Assembly (NCBI GenBank): GCA_947087145.1
Contig: CAMUBM010000032.1
Coordinates: 1-7,329, forward strand
Source: an uncultured Mycoplasmatota bacterium
GTDB taxonomy: Bacteria; Bacillota_I; Bacilli_A; RF39; UBA660
Length of the DNA: 7,329 nucleotides
Direction of reading: 5' to 3'
Below the pieces are notes generated by a model. The model saw only the letters and a program-made list of their open reading frames with translations. It had not been told where the DNA came from and did not search any database. Position numbers and translations under genes: made by a program. Shown here in pieces: positions 1 through 4,503 of this stretch. Every line of letters starts with the position of its first letter. The first letter of the stretch is position 1.

Positions 1-51
1 GAAAAGTCACTTACTTTGTCTCTTTCAAAAACTATTTTTTTAATGAATAAA

Positions 52-885
52 TTATTTTTCATTGGGTTCCTCATAAGTATCTAGAAAATGGTGCTTTTTA
101 CCATCTTTTGTATAGCCTAAAACACAATTCAAATTAATATTGGACATACTTTTAAATAAATTATCGTCGATGTCTTTGCTTGACTTTCGTAAATCGCTGA
201 TTAATTTTTTCATTTCTTTTCGTTTGCTGTTTTCTTCTAAAGCATTTTTTTCTGTGAATTTACAAGCGCAATTTAAGAATTCTAAGTGATTGAAGTCTCT
301 CCATGAAAGAATAGCACTTTCTTTTATAAGGTACATAGGACGAATGAGTTCTAATCCTTCAAAGTGATCACTATGTAATTTAGGTAGCATTGTTTTTACT
401 TCGGAACCATAAAACATAGATAGCAAAGAGGTTTCAATGACATCATCAAAATGGTGTCCTAAAGCAATTTTGTTACATCCTAGTTCTTGTGCTTTGTTGT
501 ATAAATGCCCTCTTCGCATACGAGCACAAAGATAACAAGGACTTTTTTCGTTTAATGTATTGGCAACATTAAAAATATCCGTTTCAAATATCTCTATGGG
601 TATATTTAAAAGAGTAGCATTTTCTTTTATTAATTTTATATTTTCTTCGTTGTATCCTGGGTTCATTACAACATATTTCGCATCAAAATGTATTTTTCCG
701 TGTCTTAAAATTTCTTGCATACACTTGGCAAGTAAAAAGGAATCTTTTCCCCCACTTATACAAACCATAATCTTGTCATTTTCCTTTATTAATTCATAGT
801 CTTTGATGGCTTTTATGAATTTACTCCATATTTCTTTTCGATAGGTTTTTATAATACTTCTTTCTACTTCTTTGTACTTTTCCAT
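52..885 (-). CDS. ttcA: TtcA-like tRNA 2-thiocytidine synthetase (PP-loop ATPase)
   Basis: 277 residues from the ATG at 885. The family adenylates C32 of certain tRNAs and replaces its 2-oxygen with sulfur, using a [4Fe-4S] cluster, in the cytoplasm. Visible: the PP-loop SGGKDS at residues 44-49, a CYLC pair (C117, C120), the motif GHHFDDVIET at 143-152, and C206/C208 late in the protein. TtcA proteins use a CxxC plus one distal Cys as cluster ligands, so the cluster site looks intact; which of C206 and C208 is the third ligand is unclear. A GTG at 894 would add three residues, but it lies inside the Shine-Dalgarno AAAGGTGAG, so ATG 885 is chosen. That site begins right at the stop of the upstream 68-residue gene (12 nt gap), implying translational coupling. 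No clear terminator is seen in 1-51. Substrate is inferred from family; related PP-loop proteins can act elsewhere. Confidence 0.85.
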   Translation of the reverse strand: MEKYKEVERSIIKTYRKEIWSKFIKAIKDYELIKENDKIMVCISGGKDSFLLAKCMQEILRHGKIHFDAKYVVMNPGYNEENIKLIKENATLLNIPIEIFETDIFNVANTLNEKSPCYLCARMRRGHLYNKAQELGCNKIALGHHFDDVIETSLLSMFYGSEVKTMLPKLHSDHFEGLELIRPMYLIKESAILSWRDFNHLEFLNCACKFTEKNALEENSKRKEMKKLISDLRKSSKDIDDNLFKSMSNINLNCVLGYTKDGKKHHFLDTYEEPNEK

Positions 886-897
886 TTTTCTCACCTT

Positions 898-1104
898 TTA
901 TAACATTTCTAATATAATTTTTATAAATTTTTGAAATCTTTTACTATTTTGAAAGAGTTTTATACTGGTGAGAATTATAGTCAATGTAGAGAATAAGCAT
1001 AGAAGATAGCCTAAAAAACCATTAGGAGTTTGGAACACAAAAATTTGCAAATTGAAAATGGTTATTCCTATTACAATTAATAAGGCATAGATTTTATTTT
1101 TCAT
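898..1104 (-). CDS. Small two-helix membrane protein, unknown function
   Basis: 68 residues, not recognised. Two hydrophobic stretches, about residues 5-24 and 31-51, are joined by a short loop holding a polar TPNG turn. A basic tail follows (KLFQNSKRFQKFIKIILEML). The basic N-terminus (MKNK) and basic C-terminus suggest a hairpin with both ends in the cytoplasm. The start has a good site, AGGTGA at 1109-1114, 4 nt from the ATG, and a TATAAT box lies at 1125-1130. It directly precedes the ttcA-like gene, whose ribosome binding site begins at this gene's stop codon, so the two are probably co-translated. Nothing in the sequence links it to tRNA modification. The gene is probably real because of its ribosome binding site, hydrophobic pattern and tight spacing; the function is open. 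Confidence 0.7.
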   Translation of the reverse strand: MKNKIYALLIVIGITIFNLQIFVFQTPNGFLGYLLCLFSTLTIILTSIKLFQNSKRFQKFIKIILEML

Positions 1105-1124
1105 AGAGTCACCTGCTTATTTGT

Positions 1125-1130
1125 ATTATA
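1125..1130 (-). promoter_or_regulatory. -10 box for the 68-aa/ttcA unit
   Basis: A consensus TATAAT on the minus strand, placed just after the terminator of the 87-residue gene and about 20 nt before the ATG at 1104. A start near 1118 would leave a very short leader carrying AGGTGA. No good -35 is found 16-18 bp upstream (TGCTCT or T-rich sequence only), so the call rests on the -10 and its position. Confidence 0.45.
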
Positions 1131-1139
1131 TAATAAATT

Positions 1140-1170
1140 AAAAAAAAGAGCATTATTTCTTTTGCTCCTT
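1140..1170 (-). terminator. Rho-independent terminator overlapping a stop codon
   Basis: Minus strand: arm AAGGAGCA (1170-1163), a 10-nt loop, arm TGCTCTTT (1152-1145) with one G-U pair, running into eight T (1147-1140). The stop codon of the 87-residue gene (1153-1155) lies in the loop, so the last codons double as the terminator stem. It separates that gene from the 68-aa/ttcA unit. Confidence 0.75.
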
Positions 1171-1416
1171 CTTTGCTTTCACTAAAGCACAAGTGGTTCC
1201 AATAAATACTACGAATGAAACCACGGATACACCAATGGCAATATAAATAGTCGTTTTTCTTTCTTTTTCTTCTCGTTCTCTTCTTTCTTTATTGACATCA
1301 ATAGTGATTACTTCTGGTTCTAGTTTTTTGTAAATACTACCATATGCTGATACATTTGGTATAGATAAAATAACCATCAAACAAATAGCTACTAATACAA
1401 TTTTTCCTTTTTTCAT
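1153..1416 (-). CDS. Small exported single-pass membrane protein, unknown function
   Basis: 87 residues, not recognised. Residues 1-24 form a signal peptide: basic MKKGK, a hydrophobic core, and a likely cleavage after SVSA-like residues (PNVSA|YG). Residues 25-55 are a highly charged stretch rich in Glu, Arg and Lys (KERREREEKERK), likely helical. Residues 57-79 are a transmembrane helix, followed by a basic tail (KAKKEQKK). The predicted mature form has the charged segment outside and a short basic tail inside. Ribosome binding site AAGGAG lies about 9 nt before the ATG; an extended -10 is at 1440-1448. A dedicated terminator follows, so the gene is probably monocistronic. It could be a small envelope or regulatory peptide; the sequence does not say which. 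Confidence 0.7.
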   Translation of the reverse strand: MKKGKIVLVAICLMVILSIPNVSAYGSIYKKLEPEVITIDVNKERREREEKERKTTIYIAIGVSVVSFVVFIGTTCALVKAKKEQKK

Positions 1417-1439
1417 ATTTTTTAACTCCTTTTTTTTAT

Positions 1440-1448
1440 TTTATAACA
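1440..1448 (-). promoter_or_regulatory. Extended -10 promoter of the 87-aa gene
   Basis: TGTTATAAA on the minus strand (TGn plus TATAAA) lies about 24 nt before the ATG at 1416, with the AAGGAG site between. The -35 position (1463-1468, TAAGGA) is poor, as is usual for extended -10 promoters. Confidence 0.45.
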
Positions 1449-1520
1449 AATTCATGGGATTATCCTTATTTCTTTCCCTTCTTTACTTTTATTCGACATT
1501 CATAGTCCTTTTTTCTTTTA

Positions 1521-1547
1521 AAAATTAAAAAGCCCTTATAAGGCTTT
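1521..1547 (-). terminator. Rho-independent terminator of the tRNA-Glu gene
   Basis: Minus strand: AAAGCC (1547-1542), a 7-nt loop, GGCTTT (1534-1529), then a T-rich tail (TTTTTAATTTTT). It starts 12 nt after the tRNA CCA end and before the promoter of the next gene. Confidence 0.75.
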
Positions 1548-1559
1548 AATGTACATAAA

Positions 1560-1636
1560 TGGTAGCCTGTACGGGTTTCGAACCCGTGAATACCACCTTG
1601 AGAGGGTGGCGTGTTAAACCCCTTCACCAACAGGCC
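1560..1636 (-). tRNA. tRNA-Glu, anticodon CUC
   Basis: A 77-nt cloverleaf on the minus strand with an encoded CCA end. Acceptor GGCCTGT pairs with ACAGGCT (first pair is a G-U wobble), discriminator A. The D arm has three pairs (GTG/CAC). Anticodon stem CCACC/GGTGG encloses the loop CTCTCAA, giving anticodon CTC for GAG codons. The variable loop is 5 nt. T stem ACGGG/CCCGT encloses loop TTCGAAA. The overall sequence resembles Bacillus-type tRNA-Glu(UUC), with the wobble base changed to C. It stands alone, not in a tRNA cluster, with its own promoter and terminator. The amino acid call follows from the anticodon and the resemblance to known tRNA-Glu. Confidence 0.93.
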
Positions 1637-1676
1637 ATAAATTGATAACGTCTTTTTTAAGACATTATTAATTTAT
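1637..1676 (-). repeat. Long leader hairpin abutting the tRNA 5' end
   Basis: Two 18-nt arms (1659-1676 and 1637-1654) flank a 4-nt loop. Only two positions are not Watson-Crick: one G-U pair and one A-C mismatch on the minus strand. The structure ends one nucleotide before G1 of the tRNA and begins a few nucleotides after the predicted transcription start (about 1680-1684). No T-run follows on either strand, so it is not a standard terminator. It would form the 5' leader of the precursor tRNA. Confidence 0.6.
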
Positions 1677-1688
1677 CATAAAGTAAAA

Positions 1689-1718
1689 ATTATGACAATA
1701 CTTTTTGTGGTTTGTCAA
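1689..1718 (-). promoter_or_regulatory. Strong promoter of tRNA-Glu, with its -35 inside an IS end
   Basis: Minus strand: a perfect TTGACA at 1718-1713, an 18-nt spacer, and CATAAT at 1694-1689 preceded by TGT (an extended -10). The -35 lies within the terminal inverted repeat of the IS remnant (1709-1719); the -10 lies in the flanking DNA. The tRNA is about 50 nt downstream. Confidence 0.7.
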
Positions 1719-1719
1719 A
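1709..1719. repeat. IS terminal inverted repeat, transposase 3' side
   Basis: GGTTTGTCAAA, matching the complement of 2040-2050 exactly. Read outward it contains TTGACA, which serves as the -35 of the tRNA-Glu promoter. Confidence 0.75.
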
Positions 1720-1751
1720 CAAAAGTTACAAAGATAATGACAACCAACAGA

Positions 1752-2002
1752 TTACTTTAGATGACTAAAATAATCACGAAGCCATTCCTTAGAAGATTTC
1801 CAATGAAGAGGTTACATAGGAAAATTATTATATTACTTTAAATATCCTTTCTATGACTTCATTCCATCTTACCACTGTGTTTAGGGGTATAAAGTTTAAT
1901 GAAGTCATGATGGATAAATGCTTTTGATACGCCATACTTATCAGTGTATTTAATGAGAAACTCACAGTATCTCATTTGCTAAGTAATTTTTGATTTACTC
2001 AC
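1752..2002 (-). pseudogene. IS481-type transposase pseudogene (deleted and frameshifted)
   Basis: Three pieces of one transposase survive. From a GTG at 2002 the frame reads an N-terminal piece, MRYCEFLIKYTDKYGVSKA, matching the start of the helix-turn-helix region of IS481-type transposases. It is interrupted by TAG at 1981. It runs straight into a C-terminal catalytic piece, YTPKHSGKMExSHRKD, which recalls the family's YTPRHNGKVERSHR block with the Arg codon changed to TGA. After a further deletion and frame change comes NNFPMxPLHWKSSKEWL, the usual C-terminus (NNFPMRPL), again with Arg replaced by a stop (TAA 1814-1812), ending at TAA 1754-1752. The middle of the protein, including most of the DDE core, is gone. 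Family assignment is from remembered motifs. Confidence 0.75.
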
Positions 2003-2039
2003 AGCTTATCAATCCTTTCCAAAAATTTAGTTGGTTGGT

Positions 2040-2050
2040 TTTGACAAACC
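2040..2050. repeat. IS terminal inverted repeat, transposase 5' side
   Basis: TTTGACAAACC, the exact complement of 1709-1719. Its outward TTGACA (2041-2046, plus strand) has no -10 at a suitable distance and points into the 3' end of a convergent gene. Confidence 0.7.
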
Positions 2051-2055
2051 TACAC

Positions 2056-2100
2056 TGTGCAATTTCCTCTTTTTTGTTATACTTCTATTTTAATTGCACA
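2056..2100. repeat. 9-bp perfect inverted repeat, 27-nt spacer
   Basis: TGTGCAATT (2056-2064) and AATTGCACA (2092-2100) are exact complements. They sit between the IS remnant and the end of the XRE gene. Neither strand has a T-run after the second arm, so it is not an obvious terminator. The outer bases are TG...CA, as at many IS3/IS481 ends, so it may be a second eroded element; this is speculative. Confidence 0.5.
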
Positions 2101-2129
2101 CTCTGATTTACTTTATCCTTATCCTTTTA

Positions 2130-2840
2130 TTATTTACAAATATTTAAAATTGTTTCCTCATCCTGTTTTTGATTTTTAATAATTTTAAATGTTTCCTTTT
2201 TTTCATTTTTATTGCATCTTACAACATCATAGAAAAAAGTATCATAGTAAATAGTATCATCTATTGTGGTAATTGTTGTAGAAAATATAGGTGGTCTTTT
2301 ATTGTAGGCAACGCCAATATAATCAAAAAATAAAATGGCTCCCATATATCCTATAAAGAAGAAAACGAAGCAAATTATATTTTTAATATAGGATTTAGTT
2401 TTTACTAATTTATAAAAACCTATTGTTGAAAAGATCATTCCTATAATAAGACTAAACGAGCAAGCATGAGTATCTGGATGAAATGCCATTAAGCCAAATA
2501 GGCTAACCAAAATTCCAAAAAAGAAGAGAATTAATCCAATCCATTTATTTTTTTGCTCTATTTTTTTATTAGTATAATCAATTGTGTTAATTATATTTTC
2601 TTCTAATTTTTCTTGATAATTATCTCTATTTATTTTTTCACCACTTAATAATTCATTAATCGTAATAGCAAGTTCTTCACATAAAGGTTTAAATAAAGAT
2701 AAGTCTGGCATATTTTTGCCATTTTCCCAATTACTCACTGAACGATCAGTAACTCCTAATCGTTCTGCTAATTCTGATTGCGTTATTTTTTTTATTTTCC
2801 TACATTCAGCAATAAATTTTCCAATACGTTCTTGATCCAT
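2130..2840 (-). CDS. Membrane-anchored XRE-family transcriptional regulator
   Basis: 236 residues from ATG 2840. Residues 6-66 are a Cro/C1-type helix-turn-helix domain (TQSELAERLGV, then SVSNWENGK) ending in the INELLSGEKI stretch common in Firmicute regulators of this type. Residues 73-98 are a charged linker. Three membrane helices follow, about 100-120, 127-147 and 152-174. The last 60 residues should then lie outside the membrane and include a Tyr/Phe-rich stretch (YYDTFFYDVVRCN). An in-frame ATG at 2864 has no ribosome binding site and lies at or before the likely transcription start, whereas ATG 2840 has AAGGA about 6 nt upstream. It presumably binds DNA from the membrane and responds to an envelope signal; the target and signal are not visible. 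It stands alone. Confidence 0.85.
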   Translation of the reverse strand: MDQERIGKFIAECRKIKKITQSELAERLGVTDRSVSNWENGKNMPDLSLFKPLCEELAITINELLSGEKINRDNYQEKLEENIINTIDYTNKKIEQKNKWIGLILFFFGILVSLFGLMAFHPDTHACSFSLIIGMIFSTIGFYKLVKTKSYIKNIICFVFFFIGYMGAILFFDYIGVAYNKRPPIFSTTITTIDDTIYYDTFFYDVVRCNKNEKKETFKIIKNQKQDEETILNICK

Positions 2841-2869
2841 ATTTTTCCTTCTTTCTACTTCCATTTTAG

Positions 2870-2875
2870 AGTATA
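2870..2875 (-). promoter_or_regulatory. -10 box of the XRE regulator gene
   Basis: TATACT on the minus strand, about 30 nt before the ATG at 2840. A TTGTTT upstream has a 19-nt spacer, so the -35 is weak. A start near 2863 excludes the in-frame ATG at 2864 and supports the 2840 start. Confidence 0.45.
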
Positions 2876-3113
2876 AAAGTATTTTTTAACACGAAACAAA
2901 ACTTGAGTTAGAGATAAATAAATTTAACAAGTTCTTTTATAATCAATATTTGAAAATTTTGTTCTTAATCTATTTGGAAAATCTAACAAGACATGAATAC
3001 TACTTGAATATTCACCTTATAATAATATTTCTCAATGTAGTTGCATTTTATATTGAATTACTTCATTTTTTTCTAAGAATAATCTATTATGAATATTTTA
3101 CAATAAGTATTTT
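2876..3113. other. AT-rich gap with no recognisable gene
   Basis: Between the regulator promoter and the end of the SDR gene. I see no ORF with a ribosome binding site, no tRNA and no convincing terminator after the SDR stop codon (only weak AT palindromes such as ATAAT-AG-ATTAT near 3081-3092). A TATAAT on the plus strand at 3018-3023 lacks a -35. Confidence 0.5.
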
Positions 3114-3851
3114 TTAACTTCTTGCTGCTCCATCTACAGACAAAATAACACCTGTAATATAACTTGCCATATCACTTGCTAAAAAAAGAAAAGCATTAGC
3201 AATGTCTCTTGGTTCTCCGATTCTTCCTAAAGGGATAGTCTTTATAATTGGTTCAATTTGTTCTTTCGGTAGTTTTGCTATCATCTCGGTATTGGTTACC
3301 CCAGGAGCAACAGCATTCACACGAATTCCAGCGGATGCAAGTTCTCTTGCTAAAGATTTTGTTATCCCATTTACAGCGTATTTACTTGCTGGATATCCTA
3401 CTCCTGCTGGTTGTCCATAAATACTAACCATAGAACTCGTATTTAAAATGACACCCTTTTTTTGTTCTTTCATATAAGGAACTACGGCTTTTGTCATATT
3501 AAAAATGGCATTTACATTGATTTCCATAATTTTGGTAAAGTCTTCACTTGTTGTTTCTTCTATTTTTTTGTTGGCAGAAATTCCAGCATTGTTCACAAGA
3601 ATATCAATAGTTCCATACTTTTCCTGAATTTCTTTTATTACTTTTTCTACTTCTTCGTAATTGTTTAAATTAGGATAATATCCTGTTACTTCCATCTTTT
3701 CTTTTTTTAAATCTTCTATGGCTTTTTCAACAGTTTCTTTTTTAGAACCAAATAATATGACCTTGGCATGATTTTCTTTAAAAACTTTCACAATTTCCAA
3801 ACCTATTCCTCTGGTTCCTCCCGTTATAATGGCTACTTTATTTTCTAACAT
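3114..3851 (-). CDS. Short-chain dehydrogenase/reductase (FabG/BaiA-like)
   Basis: 245 residues, the normal length for a classical SDR: an NAD(P)-dependent oxidoreductase, cytoplasmic and usually tetrameric. Visible: dinucleotide motif TGGTRGIG (10-17), NNAG (87-90), catalytic N112, S140, Y153 and K157 (YPASK), VAPGV (181-185), and a C-terminal SVDGAARS. GSKKE after the second strand (35-39) has basic residues where NADP(H)-binding members carry them. Generic annotation would be 3-oxoacyl-ACP reductase, but several blocks (KKGVILNTSS, GVGYPASK, LFLASDMAS) are those I recall from BaiA-type hydroxysteroid dehydrogenases, and no other fatty-acid genes are near. The ATG lies 5 nt after the flavoprotein stop; its site AAGGAG is within that gene's last codons, so the two are coupled. 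Substrate is unknown. Confidence 0.9.
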   Translation of the reverse strand: MLENKVAIITGGTRGIGLEIVKVFKENHAKVILFGSKKETVEKAIEDLKKEKMEVTGYYPNLNNYEEVEKVIKEIQEKYGTIDILVNNAGISANKKIEETTSEDFTKIMEINVNAIFNMTKAVVPYMKEQKKGVILNTSSMVSIYGQPAGVGYPASKYAVNGITKSLARELASAGIRVNAVAPGVTNTEMIAKLPKEQIEPIIKTIPLGRIGEPRDIANAFLFLASDMASYITGVILSVDGAARS

Positions 3852-3856
3852 ATTTT

Positions 3857-4462
3857 CTATTCTCCTTTTCTTTTTTCAAATAGAGAAGCCTCTACTCCAC
3901 ATACTGGACATTTAAAATTTTCGGGTAGTTCTTCTCCATAGTAGACATATCCACAAATAGTGCATACCCAAGCCGTTTTCCCTGTTTCTGTAGTAACTTT
4001 TAATAATTCGTCTTTGTTGTTTTGATAATACTCATAACTCATGGCTTCTCCCTCATGCAAGACATCAGCTTCTAGTAAGCGTCCAATAAAAAGAGTATGG
4101 GTATCATTTTCTATTCTATCTTCTATTTTGCAAATCATATAACCTAATGCCTGTTCTATTATTCGTAAATGTTCTATTTCTATCGTATTTACCTGAGCAA
4201 ATTTATCATAATCACGCATGGAATGCATTCCAAAGACTTCAATGATTTTAGGGTCTATTTCTTTTTGCAGGACCGATAAGGCAAAGGTATCGTTTCTTTT
4301 TAATAATTCGTTAGTGTAGTTGTCTTTTCTTACTGCAACAGAAATAAGAGGATGGTCTCCTGCACTTATTTGGGAGACAGCATCCACCATACACCCTCCA
4401 TCTTTTGTTGTTAAAACATACATTCCTTGGGTGATTTTATGCGTTATTTTTTTATTTTTCAT
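3857..4462 (-). CDS. Flavin reductase-rubredoxin fusion (high-molecular-weight rubredoxin type)
   Basis: 201 residues. Residues 1-155 are a flavin reductase-like, FMN-binding split-barrel domain (N-terminal GMYVLTTKDG, then ISVAVRKDNYTNELL and FALSVL). Residues 164-196 are a shortened rubredoxin domain with CTICGYVY and CPVCG, giving four iron ligands C167, C170, C185 and C188. This order matches the Hrb protein of Moorella thermoacetica, which passes electrons from NADH through FMN and rubredoxin iron to a flavodiiron NO/O2 reductase. No flavodiiron gene is in this window, so the partner is unknown. Ribosome binding site AAGGAG is 5-6 nt before the ATG. The gene lies 41 nt after the glycosidase stop and overlaps regulatory signals with the SDR, so NAD(P)H-linked redox work with the SDR is plausible. 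Confidence 0.88.
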   Translation of the reverse strand: MKNKKITHKITQGMYVLTTKDGGCMVDAVSQISAGDHPLISVAVRKDNYTNELLKRNDTFALSVLQKEIDPKIIEVFGMHSMRDYDKFAQVNTIEIEHLRIIEQALGYMICKIEDRIENDTHTLFIGRLLEADVLHEGEAMSYEYYQNNKDELLKVTTETGKTAWVCTICGYVYYGEELPENFKCPVCGVEASLFEKRKGE

Positions 4463-4503
4463 ACATTCTCCTTCTTTTTTCTTTTATATCTAAAAGTTTT
4501 TGG

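Larger units (their letters stand above)
1709..2050 (-). mobile_element. Collapsed IS481-like insertion sequence remnant
   Basis: A 342-bp remnant bounded by perfect 11-bp terminal inverted repeats: GGTTTGTCAAA at 1709-1719 and its complement TTTGACAAACC at 2040-2050. Inside is a broken transposase on the minus strand, about 40-50 nt from each end, which is normal IS spacing. A full element of this family is well over 1 kb, so most of the interior is lost. No clear target duplication is seen in the flanks. The element cannot move by itself but keeps both ends. Confidence 0.75.

Noticed and set aside
560..799. Plus-strand ORF opposite the ttcA-like gene
   Set aside because: Antisense to a well-supported PP-loop gene, no ribosome binding site and no recognisable domain.
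1560..2050. tRNA gene as the integration site of a genomic island
   Set aside because: No integrase and no direct repeat of the tRNA 3' end; the mobile remnant is an IS on the 5' side, so the link is insertion near the promoter, not site-specific integration.
2041..2083. Outward promoter at the other IS end (TTGACA 2041-2046, TATACT 2078-2083)
   Set aside because: The spacer is 31 bp, far too long, and it would read into the 3' end of a convergent gene.
2130..2864. Longer start (ATG 2864) for the XRE regulator
   Set aside because: No ribosome binding site, and it lies at or before the predicted transcription start; ATG 2840 has AAGGA at good spacing.
3018..3023. TATAAT on the plus strand in the gap before the SDR stop
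   Set aside because: No -35 at 16-18 bp and no gene downstream on that strand; expected by chance in AT-rich DNA.
3202..3668. Plus-strand ORFs opposite the SDR gene
   Set aside because: They read through the complement of strongly conserved SDR motifs; shadows of that gene.
4481..4496. Hairpin CTTTTA-TATC-TAAAAG between the glycosidase and flavoprotein genes
   Set aside because: On the minus strand, where the genes lie, no T-run follows, so it should not terminate. On the plus strand it has a T-run but no gene to terminate.
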